A stretch of 64,000 nt of DNA from Streptomyces colonosanans. Lineage in GTDB: Bacteria > Actinomycetota > Actinomycetes > Streptomycetales > Streptomycetaceae. Positions 9,862-17,945 of this stretch are shown piece after piece. Under the pieces are notes generated by a model. It searched no databases. It was not told where the DNA came from and saw only the letters and a list, made by a program, of their open reading frames with translations. The DNA lies in contig NZ_MLYP01000042.1 of NCBI RefSeq assembly GCF_001866645.1, forward strand, positions 62,001-126,000. The letters run 5' to 3'. The position numbers and the translations under genes are program-made. Numbering within the stretch: position 1 is the first letter of the stretch; every line of letters begins with the position of its first letter.

Positions 9862-10338
9862 ATGTCGCTCTACGCCGCGTACGCCGGCAACCTCGACGCG
9901 CGGCTGATGTCCCGCCACGCACCCCACTCACCGCTGCGCGCCACCGGCTGGCTCAACGGCTGGCGGCTGACCTTCGGGGGCGAGCAGTGGGGGCTTCCCT
10001 CCTCGACCGGAGCCGAGGACGTGGGACGGGGCTGGGAGGGCGCCCTCGCGACGATCGTCGAGGACCCGCTCACCCAGGTCTTCGTCGCGCTGTACGACAT
10101 CGCCCCCATGGACGAGGACTCCCTGGACCACTGGGAGGGCGTGAGTCTCGGCGTCTACCGCCGCCTGCGCGTGCGCGTGCACACGCTGGACGGCGAGGAG
10201 ACAGCCTGGGCCTATGCCCTGAACGGCTACGAGGGTGGCCTTCCCTCGGCCCGCTACCTGGGCGAGATCGCTGACGCCGCCGAGTCCGCAGGGGCGCCAC
10301 ACGATTACGTGATGGAGCTGCGTAAGCGGCCCTGCTGA
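9862..10338 (+). CDS. gamma-glutamylcyclotransferase-like protein
   Basis: A 158-aa protein of the AIG2/GGCT fold. It begins LYAAYAGNLDARLM, the family's substrate-binding YxSN-like turn, and contains the ALYDIAPMDEDSLDHWEG and YALNGYEGGLPSARYL segments of the barrel. The family cleaves gamma-glutamyl amino acids to 5-oxoproline or acts on related amides; the physiological substrate here is unknown. ATG 9862 is chosen because it starts the domain and has a TACTCT -10-like box exactly 7 nt before it, suggesting a leaderless transcript. Confidence 0.82.
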   Translation: MSLYAAYAGNLDARLMSRHAPHSPLRATGWLNGWRLTFGGEQWGLPSSTGAEDVGRGWEGALATIVEDPLTQVFVALYDIAPMDEDSLDHWEGVSLGVYRRLRVRVHTLDGEETAWAYALNGYEGGLPSARYLGEIADAAESAGAPHDYVMELRKRPC

Positions 10339-10388
10339 CGGGGACCGGTCCCTAGACTCGGGGGGACCGATGCAGGAACGGGAGAACC

Positions 10389-10673
10389 ATGACCGGCACG
10401 CGCACGTACCACGTCTTCTACACCGAACAGGCGGCGACGGTACGTGACCGGCTCGACGACCGGCAGCGCGCCGCGTTCGACAAGGGGATCGCCGTCCTGG
10501 CACGCGACCCCTTCCTGCCCGCGTCCCGCGCCATAAGCTCCACGGGGGACGACCGTACGGTCCGGCTCACCCAGAACATCCTGGTGGAGTACACGATCAG
10601 CCTGGGCCGGCTGCTGGTCTTCATCGTCGAGGTCTTCAACGACAAGGACGTCGTCATCACGGACGAGGGCTGA
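10389..10673 (+). CDS. small RelE/ParE-fold-like protein, no partner antitoxin
   Basis: A 94-aa protein with a strand-helix-helix-strand pattern (TYHVFYTEQAATVRDRL, RQRAAFDKGIAVLARDPF) and a C-terminal beta hairpin (VRLTQNILVEYTISLGRLLVFIVEV). This resembles the RelE/ParE toxin fold. The gene has a GGGAG ribosome site (ACGGGAGAACC before the ATG). No antitoxin-sized partner gene lies on either side, and the canonical RelE C-terminal catalytic residues are not evident. I regard it as a solitary fold relative rather than a functional toxin; this is low-certainty inference. Confidence 0.6.
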   Translation: MTGTRTYHVFYTEQAATVRDRLDDRQRAAFDKGIAVLARDPFLPASRAISSTGDDRTVRLTQNILVEYTISLGRLLVFIVEVFNDKDVVITDEG

Positions 10674-10816
10674 ACCTCCCACCAGGGGCCGCCCCGCCCA
10701 GCAGAGGGCCGACCCGCCCACCGGGCGAAACGACTTCCGGTGGAAACGGCATCCGGCAGAAACGGGTTCCGACCAAAACGGCAAGACAACGATCGCATTG
10801 CCGTGACCTCCCTCAT

Positions 10817-10828
10817 CTACGCGCGTAG
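10817..10828. promoter_or_regulatory. CTACGCGCGTAG operator, PNP gene
   Basis: A perfect 12-bp palindrome. It lies 12 nt upstream of a TACCCT -10-like box (10841-10846), which itself is 7 nt before GTG 10854. The same word occurs, exact or nearly, before five other nucleoside-metabolism transcription units in this window, so I infer an operator for a shared regulator. Confidence 0.75.
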
Positions 10829-10853
10829 GCACTGACCGGCTACCCTCGTGCGC

Positions 10854-11678
10854 GTGAACGCATCTCTTCTTCCGGACGACATCCAGGGCGACCCCTACGC
10901 CGCCGCCGACGCCGCCGCCGCGCGCCTGCGCGAGCTGACGGGCGCCGAGACCCACGACGTCGCCCTCGTGATGGGCTCCGGCTGGGCGCCGGCCGCCGAC
11001 GCTCTCGGCGAGCCCGAGGCGGAGTTCCAGGTCACCGAGCTGCCCGGCTTCCCGCCGCCGGCCGTCGAGGGCCACGGCGGCAAGATCCGCTCGTACCGGA
11101 TCGGCGACAAGCGGGCCCTGGTCTTCCTGGGGCGCACGCACTACTACGAGGGCCGCGGTGTCGCCGCCGTGGCGCACGGTGTCCGCACCGCCGTCGCGGC
11201 CGGCGCGAAGACCGTCGTCCTCACCAACGGTTGCGGCGGCCTGCGCGAGACCATGCGCCCCGGCCAGCCGGTCCTGATCAGCGACCACATCAACCTGACG
11301 GCGACCTCCCCGATCGTGGGCGCCAACTTCGTCGACCTGACCGACCTGTACTCCCCGCGTCTGCGCGCCCTGTGCAAGGAGATCGACCCCACCCTTGAGG
11401 AGGGCGTCTACGCGCAGTTCACCGGCCCGCACTACGAGACCCCGGCGGAGATCCGCATGGCCCGTGTCATCGGCGCGGACCTCGTGGGCATGTCGACGGT
11501 CCTGGAGGCGATCGCCGCACGCGAGGCGGGGGCCGAGGTCCTGGGCATCTCCCTGGTGACGAACCTGGCCGCCGGGATGACGGGCGAGCCGCTGAACCAC
11601 GAAGAGGTCCTCCAGGCGGGCCGCGACAGTGCGACGCGGATGGGAATGCTGCTGACGCAGGTGCTCGGCCGACTGTAG
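10854..11678 (+). CDS. purine-nucleoside phosphorylase (trimeric, family 2)
   Basis: Phosphorolysis of purine (deoxy)nucleosides to base plus (deoxy)ribose-1-phosphate. The 274-aa protein has the phosphate-binding [11 protein letters not shown], the LGRTHYYEG histidine loop, [19 protein letters not shown] and the VTNLAAGM Asn loop that contacts the purine. This is the trimeric PNP pattern, not the hexameric DeoD type. I chose GTG 10854 over GTG 10848 because a -10-like box lies 7 nt upstream of it, consistent with a leaderless transcript. The next gene on the strand is the phosphomutase that can handle its sugar-1-phosphate product. Confidence 0.92.
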   Translation: MNASLLPDDIQGDPYAAADAAAARLRELTGAETHDVALVMGSGWAPAADALGEPEAEFQVTELPGFPPPAVEGHGGKIRSYRIGDKRALVFLGRTHYYEGRGVAAVAHGVRTAVAAGAKTVVLTNGCGGLRETMRPGQPVLISDHINLTATSPIVGANFVDLTDLYSPRLRALCKEIDPTLEEGVYAQFTGPHYETPAEIRMARVIGADLVGMSTVLEAIAAREAGAEVLGISLVTNLAAGMTGEPLNHEEVLQAGRDSATRMGMLLTQVLGRL

Positions 11679-11910
11679 GGCGCCCTGCCCGGGGTGAACC
11701 ATGTGGACGGGATGCGACACGCGCCCCGCCCCGCCCTCGACCGCCCACGCGCGGAAGGGGACGGGGCGGGGTGTCCGCCTACGACGGCCGGCGCGCAGCC
11801 ACAGGCCCCCGGGTACCCACCGGCTTCGTGCCGGACCAGGGCGGACCACCGCCGACGCGCCCACCCGCCGCAGGCGACGAACCCACCACGCGCGACCGGC
11901 CGCCCTACAA

Positions 11911-11934
11911 CCGAAACCGAAACCGAAACCGAAC
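11911..11934. repeat. CCGAAA hexamer tandem repeat
   Basis: Three exact CCGAAA units and a partial fourth (CCGA-ACC), in the 300-bp gap between the PNP gene and the phosphomutase gene. The rest of that gap (11679-11978) has no gene that I can support; its open frames are GC-rich chance frames. A simple AGAGG-like ribosome site (11963-11968) precedes the phosphomutase GTG. Confidence 0.7.
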
Positions 11935-11978
11935 CCGCACCAAGCGCCCCCGACCACACAATGAGAGGTTGACCCGAC

Positions 11979-13631
11979 GTGCACGACGAACTCATCGCAC
12001 GGGCCAAGGCGTGGCTGGCCGAGGACCCCGACGCGGAGACCCGTGAGGAACTCGCGGGGCTCATCGACGCCGGGGACCACGTCGAGCTCGCCGCACGCTT
12101 CAGCGGCACCCTCCAGTTCGGCACCGCCGGCCTCCGCGGCGAACTCGGCGCCGGCCCCATGCGTATGAACCGCTCCGTGGTCATCCGCGCCGCCGCCGGT
12201 CTTGCCGCGTTCCTGAAGTCGAAGAACCAGGGTGACGGCCTCGTGGTCATCGGTTACGACGCCCGCCACAAGTCCGCCGACTTCGCCCGCGACACCGCCT
12301 CCGTGATGACCGGCGCGGGCCTGCGGGCCGCTCTCCTCCCCCGTCCCCTCCCCACCCCCGTCCTCGCCTTCGCCATCCGGCACCTCGGCGCGGTCGCCGG
12401 TGTGGAGGTCACCGCCAGCCACAACCCGCCCCGGGACAACGGCTACAAGGTCTACCTCGGCGACGGCAGCCAGATCATGCCCCCCGCCGACGCCGAGATC
12501 GCGGCCGAGATCGACGCCCTCACCACCCTCAGTGCGATCCCCCGCCCGGACTCCGGCTGGGACACGCTCGACGACAGCGTCCTCGACGCCTACCTCGCCC
12601 GCACGGACGCCGTCCTCGCCCCGGGCTCCCCGCGCACCGCCCGCACCGTCTACACGGCGATGCACGGTGTCGGCAAGGACGTCCTCCTCGCCGCGTTCGC
12701 CCGGGCGGGCTTCCCGGAGCCGGTCCTCGTCCCCGAACAGGCCGAGCCCGACCCCGACTTCCCCACCGTCGCCTTCCCCAACCCGGAAGAGCCCGGCGCC
12801 ATGGACCTCGCGTTCGCCAAGGCCCGCGAGACGGACCCCGACCTGGTGATCGCCAACGACCCGGACGCCGACCGCTGTGCCGTGGCCGTCAAGAACGGCG
12901 AGGACTGGCGCATGCTCCGGGGCGACGAGGTCGGCGCGCTCCTCGCCGCGCACCTGGTCGGGCGCGGCGCCCGGGGCACCTTCGCCGAGTCGATCGTCTC
13001 CTCCTCCCTCCTCGGCCGTATCGCCCAGAAGGCGGGCCTGCCGTACGAGGAGACCCTCACCGGCTTCAAGTGGATCGCCCGTGTCGAGGGCCTGCGCTAC
13101 GGCTACGAGGAGGCCCTCGGCTACTGCGTCGACCCCGAGGGGGTGCGCGACAAGGACGGCATCACGGCCGCCCTGCTGATCGCCGAACTCGCCTCCACGC
13201 TCAAGGCCGAGTCCGGCAGCGGCTCCGCGGGGGGCCGCACCCTCCTCGACCTCCTCGACGACCTCGCCGTCGAGCACGGTCTGCACGCCACGGACCAGCT
13301 CTCGGTCAGGGTCGAGGACCTGTCGGTCATCGCGAACGCGATGCACCGCCTGCGCGAGCAGCCCCCGGCCCACCTCGCGGGCCTGCCGGTCATCCACAGC
13401 GAGGACCTCGGCAAGGGCACGGACCAGCTCCCGCCCACGGACGGCCTGCGCTACACGCTCGACGGCGCCCGCGTGATCGTCCGTCCCAGCGGCACGGAAC
13501 CGAAGCTGAAGTGCTACCTGGAGGTCGTGGTCCCCGTCTCCTCGCACGCCGACCTTCCGGCGGCCCGCGCCAGGGCCACGGAACTCCTGGCGTCGATCAA
13601 GCGCGACCTGTCGGCAGCCGCCGGCATCTGA
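11979..13631 (+). CDS. phospho-sugar mutase (phosphomanno/phosphopentomutase-like)
   Basis: A 550-aa alpha-D-phosphohexomutase. It has the phosphoserine loop VTASHNPPRDNGYKVY (phosphorylated Ser147), a metal-binding NDPDADRCAV (about 293-302), a sugar-binding GFKWI loop, and the C-terminal phosphate-binding RPSGTEPK. The family interconverts sugar 1- and 6-phosphates. Placed between PNP and DeoC, and with no DeoB-type phosphopentomutase in view, it probably converts (deoxy)ribose-1-phosphate to the 5-phosphate; this substrate is inferred from context. The start is GTG 11979. Confidence 0.88.
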   Translation: MHDELIARAKAWLAEDPDAETREELAGLIDAGDHVELAARFSGTLQFGTAGLRGELGAGPMRMNRSVVIRAAAGLAAFLKSKNQGDGLVVIGYDARHKSADFARDTASVMTGAGLRAALLPRPLPTPVLAFAIRHLGAVAGVEVTASHNPPRDNGYKVYLGDGSQIMPPADAEIAAEIDALTTLSAIPRPDSGWDTLDDSVLDAYLARTDAVLAPGSPRTARTVYTAMHGVGKDVLLAAFARAGFPEPVLVPEQAEPDPDFPTVAFPNPEEPGAMDLAFAKARETDPDLVIANDPDADRCAVAVKNGEDWRMLRGDEVGALLAAHLVGRGARGTFAESIVSSSLLGRIAQKAGLPYEETLTGFKWIARVEGLRYGYEEALGYCVDPEGVRDKDGITAALLIAELASTLKAESGSGSAGGRTLLDLLDDLAVEHGLHATDQLSVRVEDLSVIANAMHRLREQPPAHLAGLPVIHSEDLGKGTDQLPPTDGLRYTLDGARVIVRPSGTEPKLKCYLEVVVPVSSHADLPAARARATELLASIKRDLSAAAGI

Positions 13632-13637
13632 CGGCCT

Positions 13638-13663
13638 GCGCGCGGGCCCTGCGGCCCGCGCGC
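13638..13663 (+). terminator. hairpin after the phosphomutase gene
   Basis: An 11-bp perfect stem (GCGCGCGGGCC at 13638-13648, complement at 13653-13663) with a CTGC loop, 7 nt after the stop codon. There is no T-run, as is usual in Streptomyces. Confidence 0.75.
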
Positions 13664-13785
13664 ACGGCGGCTGTCCCCGGGGCGTGGTCCGGCTTCCCCG
13701 CCCCACGCCATGAAGTGACCGTGGGGACCAGGGCCGGGACCCGCCGAGCGCCTGCCCGACCCCGGCCGTCTCCTGAACGGTCGGC

Positions 13786-14445
13786 TCAGCCCACCGCCAC
13801 CAGAATCGCCAGCAACACCGCCCCGGCCACCGCAGGCGCCATCACCTCGTACGCCCAGCGGACCGTCGGTTCGCCCTGGGCGCGCTCGGCCTTCTCGTGG
13901 ATCTCGGCCAGTTCGCGCAGGTCGTGCATGATCTGGTCGCCCTGGGCTCGGGTGGGCTTGGCCGGGGTCGCCGAGGCACCCGGGCGGCCCTGCGTGCCCC
14001 CGCCGGAGGCCTGCGCGGCCGCCCGGCTCTGCTGCCGTGTCACCTTCTTGCGGGCGCGCAGCGAGACGGGCACCGCCCACAGCTGGTACTTGGTGCCGGA
14101 CGTGGCGACGACCTCGTTCGAGTAGCCGGAGCGGAGCGAGGCGACCGAGCCCCAGGGCAGCACGATCACACGGAGCGGATTGCGGATGCGCAGCCGCTCC
14201 TCGTTCGCGTACACGGCCGGGCGTACGGTGAAGGCGGTGACCAGCGGAGTGATCAGGACCATTGCGGCGAGCGCCAGCCAAGGGGTGCGGCCGTGACCCG
14301 AGACCAGCGCGTCGATGCCGAGCCAGAGCACGATGGCGAGCAGCAGCACACCGCCCACGATGCCGCCGGGCGAGCGGAAGATCCGGTCCCGGGACTCGGG
14401 TACCGAGGAGTCCGGCGCGGGCGTTGGGCGATCGGGGGTCGTCAT
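13786..14445 (-). CDS. PH-domain membrane protein
   Basis: A 219-aa protein: a proline-rich N-terminus, two membrane helices (about 31-48 and 55-75, GGVLLLAIVLWLGI and LALAAMVLITPLV), and then a bacterial PH-like domain (VRPAVYANEERLRIRNPLRV to GTKYQLWAVPV). A charged linker with heptad-like HDLRELAEIHEKAERAQ follows, and a C-terminal helix. Topologically it resembles actinobacterial PH domain membrane proteins of unknown role. It is divergent from deoC. The start at ATG 14445 is preceded by CAGAAT 7 nt upstream. Confidence 0.8.
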   Translation of the reverse strand: MTTPDRPTPAPDSSVPESRDRIFRSPGGIVGGVLLLAIVLWLGIDALVSGHGRTPWLALAAMVLITPLVTAFTVRPAVYANEERLRIRNPLRVIVLPWGSVASLRSGYSNEVVATSGTKYQLWAVPVSLRARKKVTRQQSRAAAQASGGGTQGRPGASATPAKPTRAQGDQIMHDLRELAEIHEKAERAQGEPTVRWAYEVMAPAVAGAVLLAILVAVG

Positions 14446-14564
14446 GGACCCGATTCTGCACGACGGGTGCGGAGTGCTCCCCAGTCGGTACGCAACCGTG
14501 GCCCGTGCGGTGCGTACCTGTGTCCCGCCCGCAGCGGGAGTGGCCCCCCGGGGGTGTACAGCCG

Positions 14565-14576
14565 CTACGCGCGTAG
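14565..14576. promoter_or_regulatory. CTACGCGCGTAG operator, deoC
   Basis: A perfect copy of the palindrome. A TATGCT -10-like box (14578-14583) follows after one base, and GTG 14590 is 6 nt after that box. A bound protein would sit directly over the promoter. Confidence 0.8.
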
Positions 14577-14589
14577 ATATGCTCGCCTG

Positions 14590-15555
14590 GTGACCATGCC
14601 CACTTCTGCACCCGCTGCTGCACACGCACTCACGGACGTCGCCTCGTCCGACAGCACGCTGCGCCGCTTCCTCCATGGGCTGCCCGGCGTCGACACGGTC
14701 GGCCTGGAGGCGCGCGCCGCCGCCCTCGGCACCCGTTCCATCAAGACCACCGCGAAGGCGTACGCCATCGACCTCGCCATCTCGATGGTCGACCTGACGA
14801 CGCTGGAAGGCGCGGACACCCCGGGCAAGGTCCGGGCGCTCGGCACCAAGGCGGTGCACCCCGACCCGACGGACCGTACGACCCCCACGACCGCGGCCGT
14901 CTGCGTCTACCCCGACATGGTGGCCGTCGCCAAGGAGGCCGTCGCGGGCTCCGGGGTGAAGGTCGCCTCGGTCGCCACCGCGTTCCCGGCGGGCCGTGTC
15001 GCACTCGACGTGAAGCTGGCCGACGTGCGGGAGGCCGTGGCCGCGGGCGCCGACGAGATCGACATGGTCATCGACCGCGGGGCGTTCCTCGCGGGCAGGT
15101 ACATGAAGGTGTACGACGAGATCGTCGCCGTGAAGGAGGCCTGCGGGGCGGCTCGCCTGAAGGTCATCTTCGAGACGGGCGAGCTGTCGACCTACGACAA
15201 CATCCGCCGCGCCAGCTGGCTCGGCATGCTGGCGGGCGCCGACTTCATCAAGACCTCGACCGGAAAGGTCGCCGTCAACGCGACCCCGGCCAACACCCTC
15301 CTCATGCTGGAGGCCGTACGCGACTTCCGCGCCCAGACCGGCATCCAGGTCGGCGTGAAGCCCGCCGGCGGTATCCGCACCTCCAAGGACGCCGTCAAGT
15401 TCCTGGTCCTCGTCAACGAGACGGCCGGCGAGGACTGGCTGGACAACCACTGGTTCCGCTTCGGCGCCTCCTCGCTTCTGAACGATCTCCTGATGCAGCG
15501 TCAGAAGCTGGCCACCGGCCGCTACTCCGGCCCTGACTACGTGACGGTGGACTGA
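14590..15555 (+). CDS. deoC: deoxyribose-phosphate aldolase
   Basis: Cleaves 2-deoxyribose-5-phosphate to acetaldehyde and glyceraldehyde-3-phosphate. The 321-aa TIM-barrel protein has the Schiff-base lysine in DFIKTSTGKV (Lys221 from the GTG) and the proton-relay lysine in GVKPAGGIRT (Lys257), plus the EIDMVID strand. It is longer than the E. coli enzyme because of an N-terminal extension. I prefer GTG 14590 because of the promoter spacing; ATG 14596 would remove two residues. The aldehyde dehydrogenase gene starts 5 nt after its stop, so the acetaldehyde produced can be oxidised by the next gene product. Confidence 0.94.
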   Translation: MTMPTSAPAAAHALTDVASSDSTLRRFLHGLPGVDTVGLEARAAALGTRSIKTTAKAYAIDLAISMVDLTTLEGADTPGKVRALGTKAVHPDPTDRTTPTTAAVCVYPDMVAVAKEAVAGSGVKVASVATAFPAGRVALDVKLADVREAVAAGADEIDMVIDRGAFLAGRYMKVYDEIVAVKEACGAARLKVIFETGELSTYDNIRRASWLGMLAGADFIKTSTGKVAVNATPANTLLMLEAVRDFRAQTGIQVGVKPAGGIRTSKDAVKFLVLVNETAGEDWLDNHWFRFGASSLLNDLLMQRQKLATGRYSGPDYVTVD

Positions 15556-15560
15556 TCACC

Positions 15561-16997
15561 ATGGCATCCGCATTCGAGTACGCACCCGCACCCGAGTCCC
15601 GCTCGGTCGTCGACATCGCGCCCTCCTACGGCCTGTTCATCGACGGCGAGTTCACCGAGGCGGCGGACGGCAAGGTCTTCAAGACGGTCAGCCCGTCCAC
15701 CGAGGAGGTCCTCTCCGAGGTCGCCCAGGCCACCGCGGAGGACGTCGACCGCGCGGTGAAGGCCGCCCGCAAGGCCTTCGAGACGTGGTCGGCGCTGCCC
15801 GGCTCCGAGCGCGCCAAGTACCTGTTCCGCATCGCCCGCATCATCCAGGAGCGCAGCCGCGAGCTGGCCGTCCTGGAGACGCTGGACAACGGCAAGCCCA
15901 TCAAGGAGACCCGCGACGCCGACCTCCCCCTGGTCGCCGCGCACTTCTTCTACTACGCGGGCTGGGCCGACAAGCTCGACCACGCGGGCTTCGGCCCCAA
16001 CCCCCGGCCGCTGGGTGTCGCGGGCCAGGTCATCCCCTGGAACTTCCCCCTCCTGATGCTGGCGTGGAAGATCGCCCCGGCGCTGGCGACGGGCAACACG
16101 GTCGTTCTCAAGCCGGCCGAGACCACTCCCCTGTCGGCGCTCTTCTTCGCGGACATCTGCCGCCAGGCGGGCCTGCCGAAGGGCGTCGTCAACATCCTTC
16201 CGGGCTATGGCGACACGGGCGCCGCGCTCGTCGGGCACCCGGACGTGAACAAGGTCGCCTTCACCGGCTCCACCGCCGTCGGCAAGGAGATCGCCCGCAC
16301 GGTCGCGGGCACGCAGAAGAAGCTCACGCTCGAACTGGGCGGCAAGGGCGCGAACATCGTCTTCGACGATGCCCCGATCGACCAGGCCGTCGAGGGCATC
16401 GTGACCGGCATCTTCTTCAACCAGGGCCAGGTCTGCTGCGCGGGCTCCCGCCTCCTGGTCCAGGAGTCGATCCAGGACGAACTGCTGGAGTCCCTGAAGC
16501 GGAGGCTCACGACCCTCCGCCTGGGCGACCCGCTCGACAAGAACACGGACATCGGCGCGATCAACTCGGCCGAGCAGCTCGCCCGGATCACCGCCCTCGC
16601 CGAACGGGGCGAGGCCGAGGGTGCCGAGCGCTGGTCCCCCGCCTGTGAACTCCCCACGTCCGGCTACTGGTTCGCCCCGACGCTCTTCACGAACGTCACC
16701 CAGGCGCACACCATCGCCCGTGACGAGATCTTCGGCCCGGTGCTGTCCGTCCTCACCTTCCGCACGCCGGAGGAGGCCGTCGCCAAGGCCAACAACACCC
16801 AGTACGGCCTGTCGGCGGGCATCTGGACGGAGAAGGGCTCCCGCATCCTGGCGGTGGCGAACAAGCTCCGCGCGGGTGTCGTCTGGTCCAACACGTTCAA
16901 CAAGTTCGACCCGACCTCGCCGTTCGGCGGTTACAAGGAGTCGGGCTTCGGCCGCGAGGGCGGCCGCCACGGCCTGGAGGCGTACCTCGATGTCTGA
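15561..16997 (+). CDS. aldehyde dehydrogenase
   Basis: A 478-aa NAD(P)-dependent aldehyde dehydrogenase with the general-base Glu258 in LELGGKG and the catalytic Cys in FNQGQVCCAG (Cys292). The cofactor-binding IPWNFPLLM and FTGSTAVGKEI segments and the C-terminal SPFGGYKESGFGREGG are all present. It lies directly behind deoC. Oxidation of the acetaldehyde from deoxyribose breakdown is therefore the likely role, though the family's substrate range is wide. It overlaps the next gene by 8 nt, so translation is coupled. Confidence 0.93.
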   Translation: MASAFEYAPAPESRSVVDIAPSYGLFIDGEFTEAADGKVFKTVSPSTEEVLSEVAQATAEDVDRAVKAARKAFETWSALPGSERAKYLFRIARIIQERSRELAVLETLDNGKPIKETRDADLPLVAAHFFYYAGWADKLDHAGFGPNPRPLGVAGQVIPWNFPLLMLAWKIAPALATGNTVVLKPAETTPLSALFFADICRQAGLPKGVVNILPGYGDTGAALVGHPDVNKVAFTGSTAVGKEIARTVAGTQKKLTLELGGKGANIVFDDAPIDQAVEGIVTGIFFNQGQVCCAGSRLLVQESIQDELLESLKRRLTTLRLGDPLDKNTDIGAINSAEQLARITALAERGEAEGAERWSPACELPTSGYWFAPTLFTNVTQAHTIARDEIFGPVLSVLTFRTPEEAVAKANNTQYGLSAGIWTEKGSRILAVANKLRAGVVWSNTFNKFDPTSPFGGYKESGFGREGGRHGLEAYLDV

Positions 16998-17877
16998 CGA
17001 ACGACTTTCCGTCTTCAAGACCTACAAGCTGTACGTGGGCGGGAAGTTCCCGCGTTCCGAGAGCGGCCGGGTGTACGAGGTGACCGATTCGAAGGGCCAG
17101 TGGCTGGCGAACGCGCCCCTCTCCTCCCGCAAGGACGCCCGTGACGCCGTGGTCGCCGCGCGCAAGGCGTTCGGCACCTGGTCGGGCGCTACGGCCTACA
17201 ACCGCGGCCAGATCCTCTACCGCATCGCCGAGATGCTGGAGGGACGGCGCGACCAGTTCGTGCGCGAAGTGGCCGACGCGGAGGGCCTGTCGAAGTCGAA
17301 GGCGGCGGCGCAGGTGGCCGCGACGATCGACCGCTGGGTCTGGTACGCGGGCTGGACCGACAAGATCGCCCAGGTGGTCGGCGGCGGCAACCCGGTCGCG
17401 GGCCCGTTCTTCAACCTGTCGACGCCCGAGCCGACCGGCGTGGTCGCGGTCCTCGCACCCCAGGAGTCGTCCTTCCTGGGCCTGGTCTCGGTGGTCGCCC
17501 CGGTGATCGCGACCGGTAACACGGCGGTCGTGGTGGCCTCCGAGAAGGCCCCGCTCCCCGCGCTCTGCCTGGGCGAGGTGCTGGCCACCTCCGACCTGCC
17601 GGGCGGTGTCGTGAACGTCCTCTCCGGCCGTACGGCGGAGATCGCAGCGCCGCTCGCCGCCCACCAGGACGTCAACGCGATCGACCTGGCCGGGGCCGAT
17701 GACGTCCTGGCGAAGGAACTGGAGATCGCGGCGGCGGACAACCTGAAGCGCGTCCTTCGTCCACAGCCTGTGGACTACACCGCGACGCCGGGCATCGAGC
17801 GGCTGACGGCGTTCCTGGAGACGAAGACGGTCTGGCACCCGACGGGTTCGCTGGGCGCGTCGGGCTCCTCTTACTGA
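16990..17877 (+). CDS. short aldehyde dehydrogenase-like protein without catalytic Cys
   Basis: A 295-aa protein matching the N-terminal, cofactor-binding two-thirds of the aldehyde dehydrogenase family: the YVGGKFPRSESGRVYEV start, the WVWYAGWTDKIAQVVGG helix and GVVAVLAPQESSFLGL. It lacks the GQxCC cysteine loop and the substrate half, and ends in a KTVWHPTG segment. It looks like a dedicated non-catalytic or NAD-binding partner of the preceding full-length enzyme, with which it overlaps by 8 nt. Its natural-looking C-terminus and my memory of an orthologue of the same length suggest it is not simply a truncated pseudogene. Confidence 0.82.
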   Translation: MSDERLSVFKTYKLYVGGKFPRSESGRVYEVTDSKGQWLANAPLSSRKDARDAVVAARKAFGTWSGATAYNRGQILYRIAEMLEGRRDQFVREVADAEGLSKSKAAAQVAATIDRWVWYAGWTDKIAQVVGGGNPVAGPFFNLSTPEPTGVVAVLAPQESSFLGLVSVVAPVIATGNTAVVVASEKAPLPALCLGEVLATSDLPGGVVNVLSGRTAEIAAPLAAHQDVNAIDLAGADDVLAKELEIAAADNLKRVLRPQPVDYTATPGIERLTAFLETKTVWHPTGSLGASGSSY

Positions 17878-17895
17878 GACGGCCCCGAGACCGAT

Positions 17896-17931
17896 GAGCC
17901 GCGCTTCTTCTCCATCCGGGAAGCGCGGCTC
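17896..17931. terminator. bidirectional hairpin at the left edge of the island
   Basis: An 11-bp perfect stem, GAGCCGCGCTT (17896-17906) and AAGCGCGGCTC (17921-17931), with a 14-nt loop. It lies between the stop of the aldehyde dehydrogenase-like gene and the stop of the convergent ATPase gene. The stem and the following CTCCAT are repeated at the other edge of the island (37374-37422). Confidence 0.8.
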
Positions 17932-17945
17932 TCCATCTGTCCCGC

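Noticed and set aside
10305-13706. 1133-codon open frame on the minus strand
   Set aside because: It lies antisense to the RelE-like, PNP and phosphomutase genes and has no domain; it results from GC-rich third positions in the real genes.
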